Below, in pieces: positions 1 through 6,904 of a DNA stretch of 11,250 nucleotides; the first letter of the stretch is position 1; each line of letters begins with the position of its first letter. Made by a program: the position numbers and the translations under genes. The notes beneath the pieces were generated by a model. It saw only the letters and a list, made by a program, of their open reading frames with translations. It had not been told where the DNA came from and did no database searches. Origin of the DNA: an uncultured Angelakisella sp. (GTDB lineage: Bacteria; Bacillota; Clostridia; Oscillospirales; Ruminococcaceae); the NCBI GenBank assembly GCA_910585525.1, contig CAJUFR010000064.1:1-11250 (forward strand), written 5' to 3'.

Positions 1-8
1 GGGGGGGG

Positions 9-26
9 GGCCCGCCGTAGCGGGCC
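9..26. repeat. Short GC hairpin at left edge
   Basis: GGCCCGC (9-15) and GCGGGCC (20-26) form a perfect 7-bp stem around CGTA, directly after a run of ten G at the window edge. It lies about 64 bases past the stop codon of the minus-strand regulator, but no T-run follows on that strand, so I do not call it a terminator. Confidence 0.45.
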
Positions 27-33
27 GCTCCTT

Positions 34-71
34 CCCCCCGCAGGGAATCCAAATCCGCCGGAGGCACCCTA
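34..71. repeat. Dispersed repeat A, copy 1
   Basis: A 38-base stretch matches 6633-6671 in the same orientation. The shared blocks are CCCCCCGCAGGGAA (34-47) and AAATCCGCCGGAGGCACC (51-68), separated by 3 bases here and 4 in the other copy. It sits just past the stop of the minus-strand regulator; the other copy sits just past the stop of prkC. It is probably a genome-wide intergenic repeat of this lineage; that is inference from two copies. Confidence 0.7.
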
Positions 72-89
72 CTGGCATCCGATATAGAC

Positions 90-968
90 CTACGTCTCAT
101 TTTGTCTATCCTCCTGATTTTTTGCAAGTATCGTTTTTTGTTTGCTCAAAAAAGCAAGGACGCACAATACTAAAGTAGAGATAAGATAGGTCCATAAGCT
201 ATTTGAGATCAAAAGATAACTTTTCCCTTCATAGTCCACAAGAAACCCCTGATCGGAAAGAAAAACCAGTATGGATGATAGGACGGTCATAAAATGGTGA
301 AACAAAAGGAGATCACATTTTACTGCTTTGGAAAAGACAAGAAAAATGCCGGTCAAAAATAGGAGCCAGAGCATCCCCCGCAAAACATCATTTACAATGA
401 AGCCTTTGTCGGGGTGGTCCCAGAACAGGATGGCGGTCAGCTCAAACAGGAATACAGAAAGTATCGTAAGGGACAGCAGCAAATGGAGACCCTTGTTTTT
501 TGATATTCCTGCTGCCGGCTGCTCCAACAAAAAATATCCCGCCATGAAAAAGAGCAGCCGTAGTGGCAGCACGAACTGAAAATAGGGGATCTGCCGCCAA
601 TCACAGTAGGAGAACAGGGACCACTCGATCCCCATGTCGATGAACAGCAAAAATACCCAGGAAGCGACTCGAGAAACAGGGAAGGACAGAAGGACCTTTT
701 GGATCAGATGCTCTACCGCATCCTGCTCCAGCTTTTCCCCGGTTTGTAAACGTCTGCCCTCCAGCAGTTCCGTCACGGTGACGCCCAAAATTTCTGCCAA
801 GGGGATCAGCAGTTCAACATCCGGCAGGCTCTGCCCCCGCTCCCACTTGCTTACCGCTTGATTGGAGACATATAGCTGCTCCGCCAGATTTTTTTGTGTT
901 AGTCCCAAGCGCCTTCGCTCTTCAAAGACAAACCTGCCAAAGCTGTCTTTGTCTATCGGCGGTCCCAT
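90..968 (-). CDS. XRE-family HTH regulator with polytopic membrane domain
   Basis: A 292-residue protein with an N-terminal XRE/HTH_3 DNA-binding domain (about residues 10-66; LTQKNLAEQL and VSNQAVSKWERG mark the two helices of the HTH), a short charged linker, and a hydrophobic C-terminal part with about six predicted membrane segments (near 98-115, 126-147, 159-181, 190-212, 217-236, 251-275). Membrane-tethered XRE regulators of this layout are common in Firmicutes; the ligand is not evident. The start is the ATG at 966-968, preceded on its strand by a near-perfect AAGGAGGTGAT (977-987). It is divergent from rsmB. A 15-bp palindrome beside its promoter suggests autoregulation. Base use is unlike the neighbours (20 of 60 G/C at 181-240 against 50 of 60 at 1801-1860), which suggests later acquisition. 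The HTH call is sure; the signal sensed is unknown. Confidence 0.88.
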   Translation of the reverse strand: MGPPIDKDSFGRFVFEERRRLGLTQKNLAEQLYVSNQAVSKWERGQSLPDVELLIPLAEILGVTVTELLEGRRLQTGEKLEQDAVEHLIQKVLLSFPVSRVASWVFLLFIDMGIEWSLFSYCDWRQIPYFQFVLPLRLLFFMAGYFLLEQPAAGISKNKGLHLLLSLTILSVFLFELTAILFWDHPDKGFIVNDVLRGMLWLLFLTGIFLVFSKAVKCDLLLFHHFMTVLSSILVFLSDQGFLVDYEGKSYLLISNSLWTYLISTLVLCVLAFLSKQKTILAKNQEDRQNET

Positions 969-999
969 ACCGTCCTATCACCTCCTTGCGTTGCTTTCA

Positions 1000-1028
1000 A
1001 GCATAGCAGACACACAGGAAAAAAGCAA
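1000..1028 (-). promoter_or_regulatory. Probable promoter of the XRE regulator
   Basis: Read on the minus strand: a -35-like TTGCTT (1023-1028), a 17-bp spacer and an extended -10, TGC followed by TATGCT (1000-1005). The start codon lies about 30 bases further on, leaving room for the strong ribosome binding site. The -35 is weak (3 of 6); the extended TG makes up for it. Confidence 0.5.
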
Positions 1029-1043
1029 TCAACCAATGGTTGA
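1029..1043. promoter_or_regulatory. 15-bp perfect palindrome, candidate operator
   Basis: TCAACCA-A-TGGTTGA is a perfect 7+1+7 inverted repeat in the 105-base divergent gap, directly abutting the -35 box proposed for the XRE regulator and 31 bases before the rsmB start. XRE dimers commonly bind such short dyads, so this is a natural site for the adjacent regulator. Binding is inferred from position and symmetry only. Confidence 0.45.
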
Positions 1044-1073
1044 AAGATCATAAAGAAAGGCAGGCCCCCGCCC

Positions 1074-2372
1074 ATGACCCCACGACAGACCGCCGCCTCC
1101 GCCCTCCTGGACGTGGAGCGGGACGGCAGCTACTCCAACCTGGTGCTGGAACCCTACTTCCAGCGGGAGGCCCTCTCCCCCCGGGACAGGGCCTTTTGCG
1201 CCGCCCTCTTTTATGGCGTGCTGGAGCGCCGCATCACCCTGGACTGGACCCTGGACCACTACTCCCGCACGCCGGTGGCCCGGCTGGAGCCGGAGGTCCG
1301 GGCGGCGCTGCGGCTGGGGGCCTACCAGCTGATGTTCTCCCCCGGCATCCCGCCCTCCGCCGCCGTGGACCAGACGGTGGACCTGGTGAAGGCCCTGAAG
1401 AAGGGCCGGGCCGCCGGGCTGGTCAACGGCGTCCTCCGGGCCATGGTCCGGGGGGGCTTTGCCGCCCCCGCCCCCAAGGACAAGCTCACCGCCCTTTCGG
1501 TGGAGTATTCGGTCCCCTCTCCCCTGATCCAGCGGTGGCGGAAGGCCTACGGCCACGACGCCGCCCTGGAGATATTGGAGGGGACCCGGGGACCCGCCCC
1601 CACCTTTATCCGGGTGAACACCCTTAGGACCACCCTCCCCGCTTTGCAGAGCCGCCTCTCCCGGGAGGGGGTGGAGAGCCTGCCGGTGGAGGGGGTGGAA
1701 AACGCCCTCCGCCTGGTGGAGCCGGGGAACATCGCCGCCCTGCCCTCCTTCCGGGAGGGGCTGTTCCATGTCCAGGATATCTCCAGCCAGCTTTGCGTCG
1801 CCGCCCTGGACCCCCGGCCGGGGATGGCGGTGCTGGACCTCTGCGCCGCCCCCGGGGGCAAGACCTTCACCGCCGCCCAGCGGATGGAGGACCGGGGCCT
1901 TCTCCTGGCCCGGGACCTCTACCCCCACCGCCTGGCCCTGGTGGCGGAGGGCGCCGCCCGGCTGGGGCTTTCTGTCCTGGAGACCGCCCCGGGGGACGCC
2001 GCCGCCCCGGACCCCGCCCTGGAGGGCCGGTTCCATCGGGTGCTCTGCGACGTGCCCTGCTCCGGCTTCGGGACGCTGCGGCGCAAGCCGGAAATACGCT
2101 ATAAGCCCCTGGACGCCCTGGACGGGCTGCCCCGGGTGCAGTATAATATACTGGAGAACGCCGCCCGGTTCCTCCGCCCCGGGGGGAGGCTAGTCTACTC
2201 CACCTGTACCCTGGACCCCCGGGAAAACGACCAGGTGGTGGAGCGGTTCCTGGCGGGCCACCCGGGCTTTGCCGCCGCCGGGCCCTTTCGGACCTACATC
2301 CACGGCCGGGAGGGGCTGGACTGCGACGGCTTTTTCGTGGCGATACTCACCTGCAAGGAGGCGACCCCATGA
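1074..2372 (+). CDS. rsmB: 16S rRNA (cytosine-967-C5)-methyltransferase RsmB
   Basis: A 432-residue protein, normal length for the family. RsmB transfers a methyl group from SAM to C5 of a 16S rRNA cytosine (C967 in E. coli numbering) in the cytoplasm. The first ~130 residues are the NusB-like RNA-binding domain. The C-terminal half is the Rossmann methyltransferase: SAM motif I VLDLCAAPGGKT (253-264), motif IV DVPCSGFG with the Pro-Cys pair at 328-329, and motif VI STCT with the nucleophilic Cys378. Both family cysteines are present, so it should be active. The ATG at 1074 has only a weak, distant AAAGG (1056-1060) before it; no better start fits the N-terminal alignment. The stop overlaps the rlmN start (ATGA), implying coupled translation. 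No clear own promoter was seen in the divergent gap. Confidence 0.95.
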   Translation: MTPRQTAASALLDVERDGSYSNLVLEPYFQREALSPRDRAFCAALFYGVLERRITLDWTLDHYSRTPVARLEPEVRAALRLGAYQLMFSPGIPPSAAVDQTVDLVKALKKGRAAGLVNGVLRAMVRGGFAAPAPKDKLTALSVEYSVPSPLIQRWRKAYGHDAALEILEGTRGPAPTFIRVNTLRTTLPALQSRLSREGVESLPVEGVENALRLVEPGNIAALPSFREGLFHVQDISSQLCVAALDPRPGMAVLDLCAAPGGKTFTAAQRMEDRGLLLARDLYPHRLALVAEGAARLGLSVLETAPGDAAAPDPALEGRFHRVLCDVPCSGFGTLRRKPEIRYKPLDALDGLPRVQYNILENAARFLRPGGRLVYSTCTLDPRENDQVVERFLAGHPGFAAAGPFRTYIHGREGLDCDGFFVAILTCKEATP

Positions 2373-3478
2373 CCGATCTTCTCTCCCTCCCCCTGCCGGA
2401 ACTGGCCCGCTGGGTGGTCCAGGACCTGGGGGAGCCCAAGTACCGGGCCAAGCAGTTATACACCTGGCTGCACAAAAAGCAGGTGACCACCCTGGAGGAG
2501 ATGACCGACCTGCCCCTGGCCCTTCGGCAAAAACTGGCAGAGACGGCCTTCATCCCCCCGGTGCGGACCCGGCTGCGGCTGGAGTCCAAGCTGGACGGCA
2601 CCCGGAAATTCCTGCTGGAGATGGCCGACGGCAACTGCGTGGAGGCGGTCTGGATGGAGTACCACCACGGCCCCAGCCTCTGCGTCTCCACCCAGGTGGG
2701 CTGCCGGATGGGTTGCCGGTTCTGCGCCTCCACCCTGGGGGGGCTGGTGCGGGACCTCACCGCCGGGGAGATGCTGGGGGAGGTCTACGAGGTCCAGCGG
2801 CAGATGGGCAGGCCGGTCTCCTCCCTGGTGCTCATGGGCATCGGGGAGCCTTTGGACAACCTCCAAAACGTCCTGGACTTTCTCACCATCCTCTGCTCCC
2901 CGGAGGGACAGGGGCTGGGGTACCGCCATATCTCCCTCAGCACCTGCGGCCTGGTGCCCGGCATCCGGGCGCTGATGGAAAAAAAGCTGGGGGTGACCCT
3001 CTCGGTCTCCCTCCACGCCCCCGACGATGCCGCCCGGGACGCCATCATGCCGGTGAACCGGAAGTATCCCATCGGGGAACTGATGGAGGCCTGCCGGGAC
3101 TACTTCGCCGCCACCGGGCGGCGGATCTCCTACGAATACGCCCTCATCGACGGGGTCAACGACAGCCCGGCCCAGGCGGCGGCTCTGGCCCGGCTGCTGC
3201 GGGGCCAGACCTGCCACGTCAACCTCATCCCGGTGAACCCGGTGGCGGAGCGGGACACCCGGCGGAGCACCCGGGCCGCCGTGGAGCGGTTCGCCCGGCG
3301 GCTGGGGGAGTTGGGGGTCAACGCCACCATCCGGCGGGAGTTGGGGTCGGATATCGCGGCGGCCTGCGGCCAACTGCGGCGGCGTGCCGCCGCAGTCGAG
3401 CCCTGCACGGCGCGGCGTGCCGCCGCGGTCGGGCCCTGCACGGCGGCTGACGCCGCCTTACCTGGTGCGGGGCGATAG
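2369..3478 (+). CDS. rlmN: Dual-specificity 23S rRNA/tRNA adenine-C2 methyltransferase RlmN, with repeat-encoded tail
   Basis: A 369-residue radical-SAM enzyme that methylates C2 of A2503 in 23S rRNA and A37 in some tRNAs. The Fe-S cluster motif CxxxCxxC is Cys112, Cys116, Cys119 within STQVGCRMGCRFC. The two further family cysteines are present: Cys105 (LCVSTQVG) and the methyl-carrying Cys333 in DIAAACGQL. The SAM-binding GIGEP is also there. The ATG at 2369 overlaps the rsmB stop and follows AAGGAGG (2355-2361). Normal RlmN proteins end within a few to some tens of residues after CGQL. Here residues 338 or 339 to 369 (Ala/Arg-rich, containing AAAVEPCTA and AAAVGPCTA) are translated from the tandem repeat beginning at 3379, and the TAG lies inside the first full 83-bp unit. 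The enzyme core is intact; the tail is probably acquired by repeat insertion. Confidence 0.95.
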   Translation: MTDLLSLPLPELARWVVQDLGEPKYRAKQLYTWLHKKQVTTLEEMTDLPLALRQKLAETAFIPPVRTRLRLESKLDGTRKFLLEMADGNCVEAVWMEYHHGPSLCVSTQVGCRMGCRFCASTLGGLVRDLTAGEMLGEVYEVQRQMGRPVSSLVLMGIGEPLDNLQNVLDFLTILCSPEGQGLGYRHISLSTCGLVPGIRALMEKKLGVTLSVSLHAPDDAARDAIMPVNRKYPIGELMEACRDYFAATGRRISYEYALIDGVNDSPAQAAALARLLRGQTCHVNLIPVNPVAERDTRRSTRAAVERFARRLGELGVNATIRRELGSDIAAACGQLRRRAAAVEPCTARRAAAVGPCTAADAALPGAGR

Positions 3479-3660
3479 TGGGTGCCTGGAGACTGCGGCG
3501 TGCCGCCGCGGTCGGGCCCTGCACGGCGGCTGACGCCGCCTTGCCTGGCACAGGGCGATAGTGGGTGCCTGGAGACTGCGGCGTGCCGCCGCGGTCGGGC
3601 CCTGCACGGCGGCTGACGCCGCCTTGCCTGGTGCGGGGCGATAGTGGGTGCCTGGAGACT
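3379..3660. repeat. 83-bp tandem repeat array (3 full units plus 33-bp partial)
   Basis: Full units are 3412-3494, 3495-3577 and 3578-3660, each starting GCGGCGTGCCGCCGCGGTCG; a 33-base partial unit precedes them at 3379-3411. By eye units 1 and 3 differ at 1 base, 2 and 3 at 3, and 1 and 2 at 4, so amplification is recent. Each unit holds the hairpin GGCGGC-TGAC-GCCGCC (3442-3457 in unit 1) and an alternative upstream pairing arm GCCGCCG (3419-3425). The array overlaps the last ~100 bases of rlmN and fills most of the gap to the phosphatase gene. Its length is not a multiple of three, so copy number changes beyond the first unit would not alter the RlmN tail. Confidence 0.95.
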
Positions 3661-3697
3661 AAGACGGCGTGCGGGGAGATTTTGAATAGGCTCTTAG

Positions 3698-3718
3698 ATC
3701 GGACCAGACCGATTTTTT
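3698..3718 (+). terminator. Weak intrinsic terminator after rlmN and its repeats
   Basis: ATCGG (3698-3702) and CCGAT (3709-3713) form a 5-bp stem around ACCAGA, and the 3' arm runs into six T (3713-3718). The stem is short, but the position between rlmN and a plausible downstream promoter supports termination of the rsmB-rlmN transcript. Confidence 0.4.
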
Positions 3719-3728
3719 CATAAAATCT

Positions 3729-3757
3729 TTGCCTTTCTCCCAAAAATTGGGTAAAAT
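3729..3757 (+). promoter_or_regulatory. Probable sigma-A-type promoter for stp-prkC
   Basis: TTGCCT (3729-3734, 4 of 6 to the -35 consensus), a 17-bp spacer and TAAAAT (3752-3757, 5 of 6 to the -10 consensus). It lies in an AT-rich island between the repeat array and the phosphatase gene, about 50 bases before its start. The spacer holds the dyad CCCAA-AAA-TTGGG (3739-3751), a possible operator. Confidence 0.55.
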
Positions 3758-3795
3758 AGAAGCCAGACGAATTTTTGCGGGCGGGGCCCGTTTAT

Positions 3796-3803
3796 GGAGG
3801 TGA
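3796..3803 (+). promoter_or_regulatory. Ribosome binding site that fixes the stp start
   Basis: GGAGGTGA lies 5 bases before the ATG at 3809. An earlier in-frame ATG at 3794 overlaps this site and would have no binding site of its own, so 3809 is the start. Confidence 0.75.
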
Positions 3804-3808
3804 CTGCC

Positions 3809-4561
3809 ATGCTTCGGATCATCGGCGCCACGGACAGGGGACTGGAACGGCGCATCAATGAGGACCGGTTCGCCGGGGAGGCCCTCTCCCCGGGCTTTGC
3901 CTACGGCGTGGTCTGCGACGGGCTGGGGGGGGAGAACGCCGGCGGGGTGGCCAGCGCCGTGGCCTGCGAGGAGATACGCCGGATGCTGGAGGGGGCCTAC
4001 CGCCCCGGCATCGACCAGCGGTCAGTGTACATGCTGCTGGAGGGGGCCATCGCCAACGCCAACGCCATGGTCTTTGACAAGGCCGCCCAGGACCCCCAGA
4101 GCATGGGGGGGATGGGCACCACTGTCTGCCTGGCCATCGTCAGCGGGGAGACCGCCTATATCGCCAGCGTGGGGGACAGCCGGGCCTACCTGGTGCGGGG
4201 GCAGGAGCTGCGGCAGCTGACGGTGGACCACACCCAGGCCCAGCTGCTCTTTGACCGGGGGGAACTGAGCCGGGAGGAACTGGACCACCACCCCGCCCGC
4301 AACAGCCTCACCCGGGCGGTGGGGGTGGCGGCGGCGGTGGCCGCCGACTACACCCAGTGCCGCCTGGAGCCGGGGGACGCCCTGCTGCTCTGCTCCGACG
4401 GGCTGTACAGCATGGTGGACCCCACCACCCTGCGGGAGTGCGCCCGCCAGTCGGTGAGCCAGGAGGACAGCAAGTGCCTCATCGACGCAGCCAACAGCCG
4501 GGGCGGCCGGGACAACATCACCGCCGTCATCATTTGGTACGAGGAGAACAGGAATGGATAA
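3809..4561 (+). CDS. prpC: PP2C-family serine/threonine protein phosphatase (PrpC/Stp)
   Basis: A 250-residue cytoplasmic metal-dependent phosphatase that reverses phosphorylation by the adjacent PASTA kinase. All PP2C motifs are in order: RRINEDRF (Glu18-Asp19), VCDGLGG (Asp37), GMGTTVCLAI, ASVGDSRAYLVR, LTRAVG, LLCSDGLYSMV (Asp197) and GGRDNITAVI (Asp235). These supply the acidic residues that hold the two Mn/Mg ions. Length matches B. subtilis PrpC and streptococcal Stp. The start at 3809 (MLRIIGATDRG) is preferred to 3794 because the latter overlaps the ribosome binding site. Its last codons overlap the kinase start by 8 bases, so the opposing activities are made from one message in coupled fashion. 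Confidence 0.95.
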   Translation: MLRIIGATDRGLERRINEDRFAGEALSPGFAYGVVCDGLGGENAGGVASAVACEEIRRMLEGAYRPGIDQRSVYMLLEGAIANANAMVFDKAAQDPQSMGGMGTTVCLAIVSGETAYIASVGDSRAYLVRGQELRQLTVDHTQAQLLFDRGELSREELDHHPARNSLTRAVGVAAAVAADYTQCRLEPGDALLLCSDGLYSMVDPTTLRECARQSVSQEDSKCLIDAANSRGGRDNITAVIIWYEENRNG

Positions 4562-6611
4562 TGCAGTAGGCAAGATGCTGGAGGGCCGCTACCTCATCGA
4601 GGACCTGATCGGGGTGGGCGGGATGGCCAATGTCTACAAGGGCATCGACACGGTGGAGGACCGCTGGGTGGCCGTCAAGATGCTCCGGGACGAGTTCGCC
4701 GACAACGAGGAATCGCTGCGCCGGTTCCGCAACGAATCCAAGGCCATCTACTCCCTGGATCACCCCAACATCGTCAAAATTTACGACGTCCTGCTGGACC
4801 GGCGCAACCCGGTCATCATCATGGAACTGGTGGAGGGCATCACCCTCAAGGAGTATATCGAGCGCAGCCGGGTGCTGGCCCCGGATACCGCCGCCTCCCT
4901 CTGCGTCCAGCTGATGCAGGCGCTGCGCCACGCCCACGACAACGGCATCGTCCACCGGGACATCAAGCCCCAGAACATCATCGTCAAGGCCGACGGCAGC
5001 ATCAAGGTGATGGACTTCGGCATCGCCCGCTTCGCCCTCTCCCAGTCCCGCACCATGACCGACAAGGCCATCGGCTCGGTGCACTACATCAGCCCGGAGC
5101 AGGCCCGGGGCGGGGTGGTGGACCAGCGCACCGACCTCTACTCCGCCGGGGTCATCCTCTTCGAGATGATCACCGGCCGCCTCCCCTTTGAGGCCGATTC
5201 CCCCATCAGCGTGGCCATCAAGCAGATCGAGGACCGCCCCCTGCGCCCCCGGGAGCTGAACCCGGATATCCCGGAAGGATTGGAGGACATCACCGTGAAG
5301 GCCATGTGCAAGGACCCCGACCGCCGCTACCAGACCGCCGGGGAGATGCTCCGGGACCTGCGGCGGTTCCTCCAGGAGCCGGGCGTCCTCTTCGGCTACG
5401 CCGAACTGGAGACCGCCATGGAGCGGGGCAGCGACATCCAGCGTTTCATCGACGACAACGACGGCGGCCCCCAGCGGGCCAGCCGGGAGGGGAGCCGACG
5501 GGACCGCGGCCCCTCCTCCGCCGGCAGAGGAAGCCGGGGCGGCTCCCGCCGCCGGGAGGAGCCGGAACCGGAGGAGGACCCGGACGACGGTCCCGCCCCC
5601 CGGCGCAGGAAAAAGAAGAAGAAGCGGATCACCTACCTCACCGTCCTCTTCGGCATCACCTGCGCCTTTGTGGTGGGGACCCTCATCTTCATGGGGGTGA
5701 TGCTCCACATCAACAAGCCCTTCGAGAAGGTGCCGGACATGGCCTGCCCCGACCTGGTGGGCCAGGACTACGACGAGGCCCAGAAGAAGGGAAAGAACTA
5801 CAAGCTGGAGGTGGAGAGCCAGGAGTTCAACGACCAGTACCCCACCGGCACCATCTTTGAGCAGAACCCCAGCTCCGGCAAGAACGTCAAGGAGGGCATC
5901 ACCATCAAGGTGAAGGTGAGCACCGGCCGCCAGTCCTTCCAGCTGGACGACTATAAGGACCAGGAAGCCACCCTGGTGTTCGCCAAGCTGCTGGAGAAGG
6001 GGCTGGACTACGTCATCGCCGAGGAGACCAGCCCCACCATCCCGGAGGGCAACGTCACCCAGACCATCCCCGGCATGAACGAGGAGGTGGTCAGCGGCGA
6101 CACCATCACCGTCTTTGTCAGCACCGGCACCGGCAAGCCCAAGGCGGTGGTGCCGGACGTGATGACCTACGACCTGGCCATCGCCCAGGACGAGATCACC
6201 GCCCGGGGCTTCAAGGTCAGTGTCAGCTACGAGACCAGCACCATGGACTACGGCACCGTCATCAACCAGCACCCCAAGTCCCCGGCCCGCCTCGACGTGG
6301 GCAGCACCGTCTACCTGACGGTGGCCAGTGACGAGGTCATCCCCACCGCCAACTACAAGATGCGTGTTTTCTTCACCGAAAAGATGCAGTCCTCCGGCGA
6401 TACTTACCAGATCGTGGTCCAGCTGGACGGCAGGGAGGTCTACTCCTCCATCATCGACCCCGCCGAGCAGCGAGCCGTCACCGTCCCCCTGAACGGCGAA
6501 GGCCAGTCGGTGGCCGACGTCTACATTAACGAAAGCCTCTATCAAAGCATCCGAGTGGATTTCGACGACGGCACCTCCAGCATTATGGCAGATAGAAGCG
6601 ACGCGTTTTAG
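4554..6611 (+). CDS. prkC: Serine/threonine protein kinase with PASTA domains (PrkC/Stk)
   Basis: A 685-residue membrane kinase that senses muropeptides or lipid II outside the cell and phosphorylates cytoplasmic proteins. Kinase domain about 12-275: Gly-rich loop GVGGMANV (20-27), Lys42, catalytic HRDIKPQN (Asp136), DFG (Asp154) and SPEQARG. Then comes a charged Arg/Gly/Glu-rich linker (about 300-358) ending in RRRKKKKKR, one membrane span (about 359-386), and three PASTA domains (about 393-459, 460-530, 533-592) starting near VPDMACPDLVG, QSFQL and VVPDV. The second lacks the usual PDV opening. The last ~93 residues are a predicted beta-rich extracellular domain that is not PASTA. AGGAG (4542-4546) inside the phosphatase gene precedes the ATG. 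No T-run terminator was found after it. Confidence 0.96.
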   Translation: MDNAVGKMLEGRYLIEDLIGVGGMANVYKGIDTVEDRWVAVKMLRDEFADNEESLRRFRNESKAIYSLDHPNIVKIYDVLLDRRNPVIIMELVEGITLKEYIERSRVLAPDTAASLCVQLMQALRHAHDNGIVHRDIKPQNIIVKADGSIKVMDFGIARFALSQSRTMTDKAIGSVHYISPEQARGGVVDQRTDLYSAGVILFEMITGRLPFEADSPISVAIKQIEDRPLRPRELNPDIPEGLEDITVKAMCKDPDRRYQTAGEMLRDLRRFLQEPGVLFGYAELETAMERGSDIQRFIDDNDGGPQRASREGSRRDRGPSSAGRGSRGGSRRREEPEPEEDPDDGPAPRRRKKKKKRITYLTVLFGITCAFVVGTLIFMGVMLHINKPFEKVPDMACPDLVGQDYDEAQKKGKNYKLEVESQEFNDQYPTGTIFEQNPSSGKNVKEGITIKVKVSTGRQSFQLDDYKDQEATLVFAKLLEKGLDYVIAEETSPTIPEGNVTQTIPGMNEEVVSGDTITVFVSTGTGKPKAVVPDVMTYDLAIAQDEITARGFKVSVSYETSTMDYGTVINQHPKSPARLDVGSTVYLTVASDEVIPTANYKMRVFFTEKMQSSGDTYQIVVQLDGREVYSSIIDPAEQRAVTVPLNGEGQSVADVYINESLYQSIRVDFDDGTSSIMADRSDAF

Positions 6612-6632
6612 CGGCAGTAGACCCCACCCCAA

Positions 6633-6671
6633 CCCCCCGCAGGGAACTAAAAATCCGCCGGAGGCACCTTA
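6633..6671. repeat. Dispersed repeat A, copy 2
   Basis: Matches 34-71 in the same orientation: CCCCCCGCAGGGAA (6633-6646) and AAATCCGCCGGAGGCACC (6651-6668) are identical to the first copy, with a one-base length difference between them. It begins 22 bases after the prkC stop codon. Confidence 0.7.
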
Positions 6672-6849
6672 TCAGGCCAACTTCAAGGAGGGAGCGGGCG
6701 AAACCACCCACCATAGCGGCTGCTGAATCCATCCCACCCCGCAGCCAGCCGCCCGGCCAAGCATCGAGCCACCAAGGCAGACATCTATCATGGCGCCGGG
6801 GAGCACTCCAGCCCAAGCGGACTGGGCGGCGTTTGTGGGTCCGAACCTA

Positions 6850-6899
6850 AGCGACTGACGCCTTTGGCCGTCCGGGTCCAGGGCGCAGCCCTGGTCGCT
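6850..6899. repeat. Nested stem-loop
   Basis: CCAGGGC-GCA-GCCCTGG (6878-6894) is a perfect 7-bp hairpin. A second pairing, AGCGAC (6850-6855) with GTCGCT (6894-6899), could enclose it, sharing one base. No T-run follows, so it is not a simple terminator. Confidence 0.55.
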
Positions 6900-6904
6900 C
6901 TTTG

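Noticed and set aside
1029..2036. 335-codon frame opposite rsmB and 305-codon frame opposite rlmN
   Set aside because: Gly/Pro/Gln-rich antisense frames caused by strong third-position GC; no ribosome binding site or recognisable motif.
3379..3660. CRISPR array
   Set aside because: Repeats are directly contiguous 83-bp units with no unique spacers between them.
3318..3743. Minus-strand 141-codon frame over the rlmN repeat array
   Set aside because: It simply translates the 83-bp repeats and starts in an AT-rich promoter region with no ribosome binding site; the internal peptide repetition mirrors the DNA repeats.
4530..6632. 700-codon open frame opposite prkC
   Set aside because: It is a shadow of the GC-rich codon use of the kinase gene. 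The plus-strand product has every kinase and PASTA motif, while the opposite frame gives a low-complexity protein of no known family.
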